This document shows positions 47,101 through 63,400 of a stretch of DNA of 64,000 nt, in pieces; the first letter of the stretch is position 1, and the number at the start of each line of letters is the position of its first letter. Below the pieces are notes generated by a model that was given only the letters and a program-made list of their open reading frames with translations, was not told where the DNA came from and did no database searches. Both the position numbers and the translations under genes were made by a program. Source of the stretch: Pyrenopolyporus hunteri (taxonomy: Eukaryota; Ascomycota; Sordariomycetes; Xylariales; Hypoxylaceae); assembly GCA_902806595.1 (NCBI GenBank), contig CADCXC010000004.1, positions 248,001-312,000 of the forward strand, given 5' to 3'.

Positions 47101-49875
47101 ATTTTTAATTTAAATTTTATTTATAAAGATATTTAAAAATTTATACGATAAAAAAAATTTATTAAATTATATTTAAGTTAAAATTATTATTAATTAAAAT
47201 AAATTTAATCGAATTAAATTTATTTATAAATAAAAACTTACGAAAAAAAACGCCGTTATAATTAATATTATTAAACGTTAAAAAAACGATTTAAAAAAAT
47301 TTATTAATCGAAATATTTCGAATAAATATATTATCGAAAAAATTTTTCGCTTTAATCGATTTATTAATAAATTTAAGGAAACCTCCGAAACTTTTTTTAA
47401 ATAAAATAATGTTAAAATTCGAGATTTTTATAATTTTAAAACTATAAAATTTTAAAGAAATTATTTATAAATTAATTTTACGAAAAAATTCGAAATATTT
47501 TAAAATAAATTAATTAAGTTTTTATTTGAATTTATAAAATTTATTTATTAATTTTTAATCGATAAAAATCGAAAAATTACTTTTATTAAATTTATTAAAA
47601 TATTAATAAAAGAAATTATAAAAAAAACTTAAAAAGTTATCGAATAAAAAAATCTTATAATAAATATCGTTAATTAAAAATCGATTTATACGTTTAATAT
47701 ATAAGTTTCGATATCGATAATCGTATAATTATAAGAAAAAAAATTATTAATTAAATTTTCGATTTTAAATAATTTTTAAATTTATATTTATTCGTTAATT
47801 AAGTTTATTATTAAAATAAAATTTATAAATAATAAAAATTTAATTTTAACGATTATAAATATTAACGCGTAAATTAATATAATAATTAAGTTTTATATTT
47901 TTAAATACGATTTATTTTATCGAAAAATTAAATTTATATAAATTAGATTCGAATTTTAAAATATAATTAATTATATAAACGTTATAAAAAATTTATATAA
48001 ATAACGAAGTAATATTTAATTATATCGATTTATATAGTAAAAAATAAAATATGTTTTTTAAAATTATTATTAAGGTTTAATTTTATTTTTATATTTAAAA
48101 TATCGTTTTATTTCGAAAACGAGATATTTATAAGTTATTTTATTTTTAATTTCGTAAAAATAAAAGTTTCGTTAATATTTTAAATCGATTCGAATTAAAT
48201 TTTATTTAATTTAATAAAGTTATATAATTTAAAAAATTAAATGTCGTTATTATTAAAAGTTATTTTAACGATAAATAAAAGGTTTATTTATAAAATATAA
48301 AATTATATAAAGTTTTTTATAAGATAATTTAAAACGATTTATTTATAAAAATCGATATTATTAATTTTTTTAGAAAAATCGAAAAAAAATTTATAAAATT
48401 AATAATATTAAATATATTTTTATTAAAAAATTTTTCTTTTAAATTAAAGGACGGTAATTATTTAATAATAATTATAAACGACGATAATTTTTTAAATATT
48501 TTAAAATTAATTATTAAAAAATTAATTAAAATAGTAAAAAAAAAATTTATTAAAATAAAAATATATTATAATTTAAAATCGGTTTCGATAAATATTATAT
48601 ATAAATTTAAATTTTATAAAATTTATTTTATAAACGATATTTTTTTCGATGAATTAATATTTTTCGAATCGATCGATTAAAAAAAAAAAATTTTAGATGA
48701 AGTTTATAAAAGTATTAAAAGTTTTAAATAATTTTCGATAAAAAGTCCCTATAAAAATATTTTCTTTCGTTTTATAAAAATATTTAAAGGTATTAAATTA
48801 ATTTTTAAACGATTAATTAATATTTTAAAAAAATTTAAAGATTTAAAATTTATCGATTAAAAAAAAAAAATTTTTATAAAAATTTTTTATTATCGAAAAA
48901 TAATTTTAACGTAAGATTTTAATAAAGTAAATAAAATACGAAATAAAATAATATTTTTTTACGAAATTAAAATAATGTTTTATTAAGTTTAGTAAATAAA
49001 GAATATTTTGATTTTAATATTTATAAAATTTCGAGTAATTTAAATTTTATAAAAATAAGTTAATAATAAAATTTTAAAAAAAAAATTATAACTTTTATCG
49101 TAACGTTTAGTTTTTTATTAAAAAGAAAAACGGTAATTTATAACTGATTAATTTAGTTATTAAATTTAATATTAAAACGATTAAAAACGTTTTTTTTTTT
49201 AAAAATTATAATAAATTTATCGAAAAATTTACGATATACGTTATTTTTTTAATAATTAATTTTTTTTTCGAATACGATTAAATTATTTTTTTTCGTTTTT
49301 AATAAAAATTTAACGATTTTTATAATATCGATCGAATTATTAAAAATAATTATTTTTTTATAAAGAGTTATTAATTTAGTAACGTAATTTTTAAAAATAG
49401 TTATTAAATTATTATACGATTTAATATTTTATAAATCTAAATTTTTTTTTAACGACGTAAAAGTAAAAAAGTTTAAAATTAAATACGACGATTAAAAGGT
49501 TTTTTTCGATATTTAATGTTTTATATTAAAATATATCGAAAATTTTAACGATATATTATTAAATTTCGAATTGAAAAAAATTATAATTAATATTATTAAA
49601 TCAATTTTTTATAAAAAAATAACGAAAATTATTAAATATATATACGATATTAACGATAAAAAATTTAATACGGTTAAAATTTTAAAAATTTTAAAATAAA
49701 AAAAATATAAAAACGTTAATAAAATTAAAATATTTATTAATATAATCGTTTATTTTCGAATATAAGTCGATTATTATATTTTTATAACGTTTTTATTAAT
49801 AATTTTATTATAAAAAAACGAATTTTTTAAATAAAAAAAATCGTAAAAATAAATTATAATTATTTTATAAAAAAA
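44103..49875. repeat. Unclassified RIP-mutated repeat DNA
   Basis: AT-rich with no open frame. The part to about 46100 keeps C and has lost G on the + strand; after about 46400 the pattern reverses. The start (GGCGGGTATTTTAAAGG near 44108) is less mutated than its surroundings. I could not identify the elements. Confidence 0.5.
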
Positions 49876-50632
49876 AGTTTTATTATTAACATTCTTTCGT
49901 TTTATTATCGGGCTTTATTAACATTTTTAATATATTAAAATACTTGCCGTATTTAATAATTTTATATATAAATTTACGTATAATCGCGTTAATATATAAT
50001 GTATATTTTATGTTTTTTTTAATTGATTTAATTACTTATAATTTTTATTATATATTTTATTATATTTTATTTATTTTAAAGATGTAAAATATAAAAAATA
50101 TATCGTCGATTTCGTTTTAATTAAATTTTTTTAATGGTATAAATTTTATATCGATATATATTTTATTTTAAAAGTTATTTAAATATATACTTAATTTTAT
50201 ACGGATATTAAAGGGGTATGCGACCGTAAAAAAAGATTATATAACTATTTCGAGTTATTATTTATATTTTTAAATATTTATATAAAATTGATTTTATATT
50301 TAAATAATTTTTAAAATAAAATATATATCGATATAAAATTTATATTATTAAAAAAGTTTAATTAAGGCGAAATTAACGATTTATTTTTTATATTTTATAT
50401 TTTTAAAATAGGTAAAATATAAAAGTAAATATATTAAAAAGTATAATAGAAGTTATATATAATTAAATTAATTAAAAAAATATATCCGTACTCGAAAAAA
50501 CTATTTAATTTATTATATTTTTATATGAAAATATATTAATAGGGTCGAATACGAAGTAAAAGATATATTTTTTATATTAAAAATGTTAATAAAACTCGAT
50601 AATAATTTTAGGAAATATTAATAATAAAACTT
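49876..50632. mobile_element. Palindromic (foldback-like) element 1
   Basis: The two halves, about 49876-50205 and 50285-50632, are reverse complements of each other around a short centre, and the whole resembles 51515-52269. Ends read AGTTTTATTATTAA and the inverse. This is the form of a foldback or MITE-like element. RIP differences between the arms show it is old. Confidence 0.65.
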
Positions 50633-51514
50633 ATAATATAACGTTAAAATTTTTTTATAAATTAATTTTTTTTTTTATAATCGAAATTAATATAATATAA
50701 TCGAATGATTTTTTTTTTAAATTTATTATCGATTATTTAATGTTAATAATAATTTTTATTTTTTTTTAAAAAAAAAATTTTATTTTAAACGATATATTTT
50801 AAAACTTTATTTTTAAAAATAGTTTTAATTTTTTAATTTTTTTTAATCGATTTTCGATAAGTTTTTTCGAAAATTTTAAAATAGTTAAAAATAAAATTAT
50901 TTTTTAAAATTTAATATTTTAAATTTTTTAAAAATTTAATATAAAAAATTTTATTTTTAATTTAATAAAAATTTTTAATATTTATAAAATATTAATAAAT
51001 ATTAAGTTTAATTAAAAGTTTATATATTTATTAACGTTTTTTTTTTATTAATTATTTTATAAATTCGACGGTTTATTAAATTTTTTAAATAAAATATTTA
51101 TTATTATATTTTTTTTATTAAATATATAATATATTTCGAAGTCGAATATTTTAATATAAATGATTTAATATATAAAAAAAACATTAAGGAAATTTAAAAA
51201 TTTATTATTTAATTAAACGATTAATATTTTAATGTTAATTTCGAATTTAAATTTTACGTCGTATAAATAATTACGAAGTTTTTTAAAGGATTTTATTATC
51301 GTTAAATATTTTTTTTTAATAACGTTATAATTTAATTTAATGTTTTTTTAATACTTTAATTTAAATTTAAAAAGTTTAAAATTTTCGTTTTTATTTAATT
51401 AATTTAATATATAATTTTATTTTTTATTAAAAACGTCGATTTTTAAAATAATTAATAATTTAAATTTATAATTTATAATTATAAAATACGATATCGAAAT
51501 TAAGATTTTTTATA

Positions 51515-52269
51515 AGTTTTATTATTAATATTTTTTAAAATTATTATCGAACTTTATTAATATTTTTAATATAAAAAATATATTTTTTATTTCGTATTCG
51601 ACTTTATTAATACATTTTCATATAAAAATATAATAAATTAAATAATTTTTCCGAGTACGGATATACTTTTTTAATTAATTTAATTATATATAACTTTTAT
51701 TATACCTTTTAATATATTTATTTTTATATTTTATTTATTTTAAAGATATAAAATATAAAAAATAAATCGTTAATTTCGCTTTAATTAAACTTTTTTAATA
51801 ATATAAATTTCATATCGATATATATTTTATTTTAAAAATTATTTAAATATAAAATTAATTTTATATAAATATTTAAAAATGTAAATAATAATTCGAAATA
51901 ATTATATAATTTCTTTTTACGATCGTATACCCTTTTAATATCCGTATAAAATTAAATATATATTTAAATAACTTTTAAAATAAAGTATATATTAATATAA
52001 AACTTATACCATTAAAAAAGTTTAATTAAAATAAAATCGACGATATATTTTTTATATTTTATATTTTTAAAATAGGTAAAATATAATAAAATATATGGTA
52101 GGAATTATAAGTAATTAAATTAATTAAAAAAGGGTATAAAGTATACATTATATATTAACGCGATTATATGTAGATTTATATGTAGAATTGTTAGATACGA
52201 TAAGTATTTTAATATATTAAAAGTGTTAATAAAGCTCGATAATAAAACGAAGGAATATTAATAGTAAAA
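51515..52269. mobile_element. Palindromic (foldback-like) element 2
   Basis: A second copy of the palindromic element, about 880 bases after the first. TATA occurs on both outer sides (51511-51514 and about 52270-52274) and may be a target duplication, although TATA is expected often by chance in such DNA. Confidence 0.65.
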
Positions 52270-55200
52270 TTTTATATTATTAAAAAAGTATTTACGATTA
52301 TATTATTAAAACGTTAAAATTTTACCTTTAATATTAAAAATCGAATACGAAAAAACTTATAAATTTTTTCGAAAATTTTAAATTTATCGATTTTTTTAAT
52401 TATTAAATAATCGATATTTAATATATATTTAACGATTACATTATATAATTATCGTTAAAATTTAAAAATAATTAATAAATTATTTAAAAATCGAATTATT
52501 ATATAAAATAAATTTCGTTATAATAATTAAATTTTCAACTAAAAAATTATATTATAATATAATATTTTTTTTAAAATGAAAATTAATAAAAGGTTCGAAT
52601 TTAAAATTAAAATAATTAAAACGTATAAAATAATCGATATTTATAAAAATATCGAATTAATATATTTTTTTTAAATTTAAAATTAAATAAAAATCGATTA
52701 TAAATCGATTAAAATTAAACTTAAAAAATTAATTAATAATATTTATAAAAAATAGGTTTTAAAATTAAATATTATAATTTTTATTAATAAAATATTTATA
52801 TAAAAATATAATTTTAATTTTTATAAAATAATATATAATAAAAAATTTATATTATCGATCGAAACTATTATATCTTTTTAAAAAATATTAAATTAATAAA
52901 ATATTACTTTTAAAATTAATCTTTTAATAATAAAAATTAAAATAATCGAAAAATGTTAAAATAATATCGATTAAATATCGAAAATTATTATCTAAAAACG
53001 TAAAAAATATATTATTCGAAATAATATAAAACACATTTATAAAATAAAAAAATAATTATTTTAAAAAAACGATTTAATATTTTTTTATAATCTTTTAAAA
53101 TATATCGATAAATTAAAATTTTAAAAATTTAAATATAATTAAAACGATTTTTATATTATATATAAAACCCGTAAAAATTTTAAATACATTATTAAAAATT
53201 CGAAAAATTCGATCGTTTAAAATATATACGTTAAAAATAAGTTAAAATATTTCGTATAAAATAAAAAAAAGTTTTTAAAAATTTATAAACTTCGAAAACG
53301 ATAATTAAATCATTAATACCCCCCCTAAAAAAATCTCCGAAAATAACATTTAACCTAAACGATAAAAAACCATCGATTAACCGTTTAATAAATTTAAAAA
53401 AATAAATTATAAAATTATTTATAATTTCGACTTTATAAAAATATATATTTTTATAAAACGAAAAAGAAAATATATTAAAATAAATAATTTAATCGATGAA
53501 AAAAAAAAAATAACGAAAAATTATTAAATTAAAAAAATTTTATTCGTTATAATTTATAATATCGTTAAATTTCGTTAATATTTATATTTATAATTTTTTA
53601 TTTATTACATTTTAATAATTATTTTTATTCGAATTCGATTATTTTTTATAACGATTTAAATAATATATTTTTTTAAAAAATTTATTATATAATATTTAAA
53701 TAATACATTACGATTTATTATTTATAAACTTAAAAAAAAACGCTTAATTTAAAAATTTAACACACTTTTTAACTTACTTTAAAAATTTTCGACTTTCGAT
53801 CGTTTTTTTTATAAATAAATTTTTAAAATTTACATTTTTTATTAAAAAAAAATTACATAAATATCGAATGTAAAAATATACGTATTTATTATCTTTAAAT
53901 TTATATAAATACTTTATTATAAAATAATGATATATTTTATACGTTTCGTTAATTACATTTAAAATTAATTAATAATTAAAAAATGGTTACATTTTAATAT
54001 AAATCTCGAATTTAAAATTTTTAAAACGTTTTTCGTAACATTTATAAAACATTTTATTAAAAAATTTATAAATTTATATAAATAATTTTATAACCCGGCG
54101 AAAATTATTATTTAAATATATTATATATTTATTAAAAAATTTATTTTATAAAAATTTAACGTATATCGATTTAACTTTCGACGATAATAATTTTCGAATT
54201 AAAAATAAATATCGAAAATTTAATTTTATAATTATTTAAAAACCTTTTAATCGTATATTTTAACGTATATATTTATCTTAAATAATATTTAATAAAGTAT
54301 TAATAAAAAAATTTCGAAATATTTTATAATATTATTAATATAAAACATTCGACGTAAATTTAAAAAATTTTTTACCTACTTTAATTTATCGATAATAAAT
54401 TAATTTTTAAAAAAATAATTTTTAAATTATATATCGACTTTTTTTAGATTATAAAATTATATTACCGTTAAAAATTTAATATAATATAATTTTAAAGTTT
54501 TATTTATAATAATTTTAACACTTTTAACTCGATAAAAAAAAAGCGGTAAAAATATTATTTTAATATTATTATTTTTTTTTTTTAATTTTTAACGTTTTAA
54601 AAAAATTTAATCGATATTTATAATAAATTATTTTCGTTTTAATAAAACTTTTAAAGTTTTTATATTAATACTTTATTAATCGAAATGTTTTATAATTATT
54701 TTTTTAAATTTATAAATCGATATTCGATATATTAATTCGATATTATAATTATTACCCGAAAAATAAGTTTTAAAATAAAATTTAAAAGAAATTTTAAAAA
54801 AAACTTTAAAATAAATCTTAATAATTTTAATAAAATTTTTTAACGATTTTTAACTTTTATATTTCGAAAAATTTATTTCGAAAAAAAAGTTATTACGTTT
54901 TAAATTATTCTATAACGTTTTATTATATTTTACGAAAATTTTCGAATTAAATGTCGTAAATTTTATATTATTACGTCTTAACGATATAATTAACGATAAT
55001 ATATTTTTTAAAAAATAAATAAAATTTAAAAAAAAAATAAAAGAAAAAGAAATAAAAAAACGGAAAAATTTTACGAAAATAACGAAATTTATTAATTATA
55101 TAAGTTATTTAATTAATCGAATTTACTTATTTAATTTATATAATTAAAATATAAATAATTTTTTAAAATCGATTAAAAAATCTTAAATTTCGATTACGAA

Positions 55201-57139
55201 TATTACGTATTAAAAAGTTATTTTTAACTTAAATCGCGGTTATAAAAATTTAAAAAAAATATTTAAATTTTAATTATATATATAATATCGTATTTTACTT
55301 TTCGAGATAATTTTATATAAAATATCGCGTTATTATTTAATTTATTATTAAAAAGATATTTACAATAATTTTTAACGTTAAATACTTTATTAATAATATT
55401 AGAAATATACGGTTTAAAGGTATATAAAAAATCCGAAAATTATTATAAAATATATATAAAAACGATATTTTTTATAAAAAAATTCTTAATTTCGAAACTA
55501 CGTTAATAATTTATATTATAATATTTTTTAATAAAGGATTAAAAATCGTAAAAAAAATAATTAAAAATTAATAAATATTATTTAATATTAATCGAAAATT
55601 TTAAAAAAATAAAATAATATCGAATTTAATAGCGATATTAAATGTTTATTATAATAAATAATAATTATCTTCGAATATTATAAAATCCTTTTTAATAATA
55701 ATTATTAATAAATTTATATTTAAAATAATAATTGTGAAAAAATTATTATAATTTTTATAATATATAATTAAAAAAAGTTTTAATATAATCGATAAAATAG
55801 TTATTAAAATTATTAAATTAAAAAATTTATTTTTATTAAGTTATATTTATTTAAATAATTTTAATTAAAAAAAAAAACTAAATTTAAAATTTTAATATTT
55901 TTATACGATTATTTATATCTTCGAATAATAATAAATTTATTATTTTAACACGTTAATAAAAAGTTTAAATAAAATTATATACGTTTTATCCCGTTTATAA
56001 AAAACTTAAATTAAAAAAATAAATATCGGGTATATAAGGAAATTTTTTATAATAATTTATTTCGATAAAATTACTTAAAAAAATAATTAAAATTATAGTT
56101 ATTAATTAATATTATTTTTATATTTAACGTATAAAAAACTATCGTTATTATTAAATTTTATCGTAAATATTATATTTAAATTTCGTAATATTTTAAATTT
56201 TTTTATATATTTAATATTTTATTATATAAATATATAAATTAAATTATAATTAAATCGAAAACTTACTTCGTTTTTTACAATAATTAATAAATTTATTATA
56301 AACTTCGAAATTTAAATTTAATATATTATAAAAACTTTATTACGGTATATTTAATCGTTTAAAAGTTTAATAAAATATAATATTAAATTTATTAATTAAT
56401 ATTTACGAACGATTAAAAAATTTTTTATATAATTTAATTTTATAACTAAATTTATTAATCGTAAAATCTCGAATTAAAATAAATTTATCGTATTAATAAA
56501 ATTTAACGAATTATTTAAATAATTTTAAAATTTCGAATTATTTATAAAATATTTATTTATAAAATAACTATTTATAAAATAATTATTTATAAATTATTTT
56601 TTTATAAAATAAAAATTTAAAAAAATATTCGTATTAAAAGGTAATAATAATAAAAATTTATTATATTAACTTTAAAATTAAAATAAAAATATATTTTTTA
56701 ACGAATTTAAAAACTTATTAATAAAAGATATTTTTATTATAATAATATTAATAAATATATTTAAATAAAAATTTAAACCTAAAATTAAAATTTTTATAAT
56801 ATTTAAAATTTTTATTATAATTAAATACGATAATTTTTTATTTTTAAAATTTATTTCGAAATTTAAATTCGTAAAAATTATAACGTATATTAAAGGATTT
56901 ATCTTTTATTTATATCGTTAAATTAATAATATTTTTAAAATTTTAAATTTTAAATTTATAATAATATTTTTATAAATTTAAAAAAATTAAAATAATTACG
57001 ATTAATAAATTATTATTAAAAACGAAAAAATATAATTAAAAATAAAAACGAAATGTTAAAATGTTAAAATATATTTAATTTTTAAAAAAATTATAATTAA
57101 AGATAATTTTATTAAATTAATAAAATTAAAATTTAATAT
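52270..57139. repeat. Unclassified RIP-mutated repeat DNA
   Basis: AT-rich, no open frame, no terminal repeats that I could pair. A C-keeping patch with a run of seven C occurs near 53310-53400, showing G-to-A change on the + strand there. Confidence 0.5.
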
Positions 57140-57144
57140 AAAAT

Positions 57145-57405
57145 TATTACGAAGTGTAGGCGATTAAAACATTAAAAGTTAAGTTATGTGTACGTATTAA
57201 AGGTATATATTTTTAAGTTTTATATTAACTTACGGTTTTACGTATTATTTAATTAATAACGTTTATAAAAAGGGAGTTTTTTTTTATAAATAGATGAGGG
57301 TTTCGTATGTTTTTTTATAATATATTTTTTTTATATATTTTTAAAAAATTACTCGTATTGTTTTTATTTTAATTCTTTAAAAATTAAATATTATATAACG
57401 TAAAA
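57145..57405 (+). repeat. 5' LTR (E) of copia copy 2
   Basis: 261 bp, starting TATTACGAAG and ending CGTAAAA, colinear with the other four LTRs. Damage is intermediate: more G is kept than in LTRs B and D, less C than in the solo LTRs. Confidence 0.85.
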
Positions 57406-60400
57406 ATTATAAGTTTAGTTCGTGTATAAGATCGGTGTTTTAAAAAATTTTTTAAGATTTTATTTAATTTTTTAATTATATTTATTATTTATTTTCGTTA
57501 TATCGATTTTACGTTTAACGAACCGTAAAATTTTACGAATATTATAAATAAAAATATTTTAATAAATATTTATATTAAAAGTATTATTAAATTTATAAGT
57601 CGTATAAATTATATAGTATGATTAAAGTAGTTTTAATATATTTGTAATATATTTAATGTTTAAAAGTTAATCGATTTTATTAATAAAGATTTTAATCGAT
57701 TAAAAATTAAATTTATTAAAAACGAAGAAATTTAATACATTTAATATTTAATATAAAAAGTAAATTACTTTAATTAATTTAAAGAGATTTATAATTAAAA
57801 GTATATCGAATGGATGGAAAAAAATAAAAAAAGAGTTAAATTAAAATTCGAGAAATTTATTAAAAAAAAATTTGAATAAAAGTACGAAAATTATATAAAT
57901 TAGTTTAAAAAAAACGTTAAAAAGGTTAAAATATTACGTATTAAATTTTAAATTATATACGAATAAATTATTAAAACGATTATATTTAATATAATCGATA
58001 ATTATCGATTTAAATATTTAAAACTTAAAAATATATTTATTATTACGTTCGTAAACGTTATTTATAAATATAACGTTTTTATTCGTTTAATGTTTATTTC
58101 GAATTTTCGTTACGAATATCGCACGATTTTCGAACGAGTAAAGATTAATATTATTAATTTTTCGAAGTAATATTCGAAGTAAAAAAATTTAACCGTTTAT
58201 ATAAAAGTTTAAAAAATTTTCGAAGTCGAAAAAATTAACGTAATAAAGGATTTTTTTAACGTAGTTAAAGTTTATATAATTAAAGGGTAGGTAGATCGAT
58301 AATTCGAAAAATTCGTTTAAGATAAAACCGAAGAATTTCCGTTTTTTACGTTCGAAAAAATCGGTATATATTTTAATATTATATTTAACGAATTAAAATA
58401 AAATGGTTAAGGGTATAATATCGGCATTTATATTACGTTTAGCGGGTAATTATACGATATTAAAAAATTAAATTAAAAAAAGTATATAATAAATAAAAAA
58501 AATCGTTTATAGAGTAGATTTTTTAAATTTAAAAAATTTAATTATTTATATAAAAAAAATTTATTTTATAAATATTTTTAAAAGTTTTACGTGTATAAAA
58601 CTTTTTAATACGTTATAATTAAATTTTCGAATCGAAAGATTAAAGTTATTAATAACGAAAAATGCGAAAATATTCGAAATTGTTTTAAATTTACGCGTTA
58701 AATTAATTTTCGAGTATAAATCGAAGAAAAAAATTAAAAAATAAAATTTTATAATAAAAATTATCGTTACGTTAAAAAAGGAAATACGAGCGGCGATTTA
58801 TTTAATTCGATGATCGTAATTATAATTTTATCGAAGTTAATAAAATAAGTAAATTACTTAAATGGAGTTTTTTTTATTATAAAATATTCGTATTATTTTT
58901 TAATCGAAAATACCGTATTAAATAATTACGAAATTACCCATTTAATTAACGATTATTTTTTATTTTTACTCGAATTTTATAAAGATTTATTAGAAAAAGA
59001 TCGAATTAAAGTAGGTATTTTAAGTTTTTTTATTATTAATAAAAGAAAATAAATTATTAAAAACGTTTTAAAACGTAAGAATGGATTTATTATTACGTTA
59101 AAATTTATTAACGTAATATACGTTTTTAAATTTTACGTTAATTTAATTTTTATTATTAAGTTGAAATAAGTTATCGATATTTAATTATATAAATACGACG
59201 ATATGTTTAAATTCGATAATATCGAAAAAAATTATATTATACGATAATTAAAAATAAAATTTAATTTTATTTTTTTTAAATATAAATTTTTTTTTATTTA
59301 TTTTCGAATACTTTAAATAATCGATACGATTTTACCGTTAAATTTATTACGAAACGTAATAAAGATAATAATATTACTTTTAATAAAAAAATATAATAAA
59401 ATTAAGTGATTTATTAGAAATATATTTTTATTTAAAAAAGATATAAAATTTTTTTAATATTTACGATTTAATTACTTAAAATTAAAAGCGTTAAAAGCTT
59501 TAAATACATTAAATAAAAAACGTAAAAATTAAAAGGATAAAATAACGAAAATGTAAAAAATACGTTATTACGTACGTTAAATAAGTAATTTCGTAATACT
59601 CTTTAAAATATCGTTTTTTTCGATTCTTTTAATAAATATTATAAAATTTATTTAATTTTTCGAAAAGTTATAATAAATTAATATATTTTTTAATAATTAA
59701 AAACGAGTATAATAATATATTTTACGCTTTTATATTTTTACGAAAAATATAAAATAAAATAACTCTTATAATTTAAAACTTTAAAAGTTAAATACGACGT
59801 TAATATAGACTTATTATTAATAAAATACGATTAAACGGCGAAACGGTAATATATAATTAAAAAAGACGTACGTAATTTAAAATATAAATTAAAAATTAAA
59901 ACATCGATTTTAAAACGTTATTATTAAATATTAAAAAATTAATAAAATTAATTAAACGAATTAAATAAAAGTTAATGATTAAATCGATTAAAATAAAATT
60001 AAAAGTAAATTTTTTAAAAAGATTATAATCGAAAAGTATTAAAACGGTTATATATTTATATAATATAAGTTTTAATTTTAATAACGATTTAATTAATTTT
60101 ATTTAAAAATTCGAAAATTAATTTCGTTATTATTTTAAATAATATACTTCGTAAATTATAAGGGAATTTACTAATGATTTACGATTTAATTAAAGCGGTT
60201 TATATATTTACGAATGTAAAATTTATTTATTAAATAAAAAAAAATCGAAAAATAATAACTTAAAAATAAATAAGCGAATATATAAAATAAAAAAAAAAAC
60301 ATACGTAAAGTATTTAATAAATTATAAAGTTTCGAATTTATATCGCGTATAGATTTTTTTTCGTTATAAAATGATTTTTATTAAAAATATTTAATTTAAT

Positions 60401-63400
60401 AAAAAATAATTTTATAATAAAAATTAAAAGCGTTAATTTATATTAATTAACGAAAAAAAATTAAAAAATTTAATAATATTAAATTTATATATCGAAGTTA
60501 TTAAAAGATTATATATTATTTTAAATTTATAAAACGATTTTAAGTTAATAAAATACGTTTTTAAAGTTATTTTTTATATAAACGTAGGGGGTGATTTACG
60601 GTTCGAAATCGATTAAATAAACGGTTTTTCGAATAATTCGATTACGAAAATAAATATATTTAAAATTAAAAAAATCGAAAACGTATAAAAAGATATAATT
60701 AATATATCAATAAAAAGTTTTATATTAATTAAAAATAACGTAACGATAATTAAATCGTTCGACGATTAATTTTAAAATAAATTATATAAACTTTTAATTT
60801 TTTATAAAATATCGAAATTTAAAGTAAAAATTATTAATATAAAAAATATTTAAAAAAACACTATAATTACCGACGAGAATTTAATAAAAATTAATTAAAA
60901 AATCGACTTTAAAATTATTAAATTATTTAATGATTCGAATTTTTTTCGAAAAGCGTTAAAAATCGGAAATATAAAAAGTAGTATAAATTCGAAAAAATAT
61001 TAAACGGGTAATAAATTAAAACGTAAAAAATGTCGGCTATATATTAAAAAAATTTACTTTTCGATAAATAAAAAAAACCGAAAATAAAAAAGTAAGGAAT
61101 TTAATAATTAAAATAAAGGAGTTTTCGAAAATAATGTTGTTTTTATTATGGCGTTTTATAAAAAAGATTTAATTATTTTATTTAATAATTATTATTAGTC
61201 GAATTTTTTTAATATTTTTATATTTAATTAATAAAAGGTTATATAAAAAAACGATCGAAAATATCGAATGTTATATATAATAATCGTAATAACGTTTAAT
61301 TAAAGTAATTTTATACGAATTAAAGTAATTTTTAATAAACCGCGTATTTATCGAAAGGATTTTTTAAAATTAATATCGAAAAAATGGTTCGATTTAAATA
61401 AATATTTATTAAAAAATCGTTTCGTTAAAAACGTAAAAAAAGAAATATAAGTTTTTAATATTAATTAAGTTTAAAAAATTATTAAAATTAATTCGATATA
61501 AATTAAATCGTTTTTTATAAAATGGGTTTTTACATATAAATTCGATTAAAATAAATATTTAAAAATTTATAAATTACGATTAATTGCTTAAAACGATCGT
61601 TAAAATGCGACGTTTTAAAATATATATATTATTATATTCGCTATAAAATTATTTAAAATTATGGTAATTATAAATATATAATTCGATTTAAAAATCGATT
61701 AATTTAACGTTAAAAACGCGTTTTTAAATACGAAAAAAAAAGGATGCGAATTTATAATTATAAAGTTTTTCGATAAGTTTAAATAATTAAAAAAGTGCGT
61801 TTTATTTTATAAAATTTTATACGAATTAAAAAATTTATTTTTATTATAATATAAAAAAGTTAAAAAAGTTTTAAAAAGTTAAAAATTCGAATCATTCCTA
61901 AAAAAACCGTGTTTTTTTATATATATGCGATTATCGAATTTATATATTAATATATATAAATAATATATTATTAATATATTATTATATTAATAAATATAAA
62001 ATTTAAAAAATTATAAACGGTATAAAAATAGTTTAAAAAATTAAAAAATTAAGTTTTATAAAATAATATTTAAGAATTAAAGTAATTAAAAATCGAATTA
62101 AAAGGACGATTATATTATTTTACGATTTTTATATCGAAAAAATCGTATAACGATTTAATTTCGTTAAAAATAATTAAATATCGATAATGTCGTTTTTAAT
62201 TAATAAGTTTTTAAAGTATAAGGATATTATTATAACGAATGTAATAAAAAATTATTAAAAGTGCGTTAAATTAATATTTTATATGATAATTATAATAAAA
62301 TTAAATATCGCGTTCGTAGTAATTAAATTTTCGACGTTTTTAATAAATTTTAAACCCGAACATTTTAAAGTAATAAATTAAATGATTAAATATTTATATG
62401 TTACGTATTATTTAAACATTAAATATAAAAATGAAAATGTCGGGTCGTAAGTTTTATAAATTATAAAAAACGTGTCGTATATTAACGATATAAAAATTAA
62501 AAAATCGATTTAAAAGTATATAATATATTTATTTAACGGTTTAATAATATAAAAATTAATTCGTTAAATTATTATAACGATTTTAATAACCGAAATCGAG
62601 TTATTTATTTTATTCGAATTAACGAAGAAAATTATAATTACGAAATATTTATTTAGAAATATAAAATTCGATTTAAAAAAAAATTAAAAAATTTATAATA
62701 ATAATTAATAAACGATTAAATTAATAATAAAAGAAAATTAAAAAATTATTATTAAATTAAAGTATATAAATATTTATAATATATAGTTACGATAAAAATA
62801 TAAAATTAATTTTTTTCGAGTAATTTATTTATTTATCGATTAAATACCGGTAAATAGGTTTATTAAAAATTTATTAAAATAAATTTTCGAATATTTTAAA
62901 TTATTATTTAATTTATAAAACGTTCGTAATTTATTAGATTAAAAATAAAAAAAGTAAAAAATAATATTTTTAATTAAATAAAATTAATTTTTAATGAAAT
63001 ATATTATAATTATTTTAATTATAATATATTTATATTATATTATTAAAATAATTATTTATAACGTTTAATTAATTAACTTTTAAATTTTTATATTAATAGT
63101 TTATTACGAAGGATTTATTTCGATAAAACGTTACGAAATCGAAAAAACTTATTAAAAAAAACGTATTTAATTAATTTATTTAACGTAGCGCGCATTCGAG
63201 TAAATGATTTTAACGAATTTATTTTAAAGTGGGAGTTTTTTTACGATATAATTAAAAAGCGACGAGTAAAAGTTTTACTTTTATTATTAACGATAAAATA
63301 AATAAATTAATTATTCGATTTAAATTTTTTATTCGTAATTTTAAAAAGTATATATATCGTAATAATGTAACGCGCGATATTTTAAAAAAAAAAATTAACG

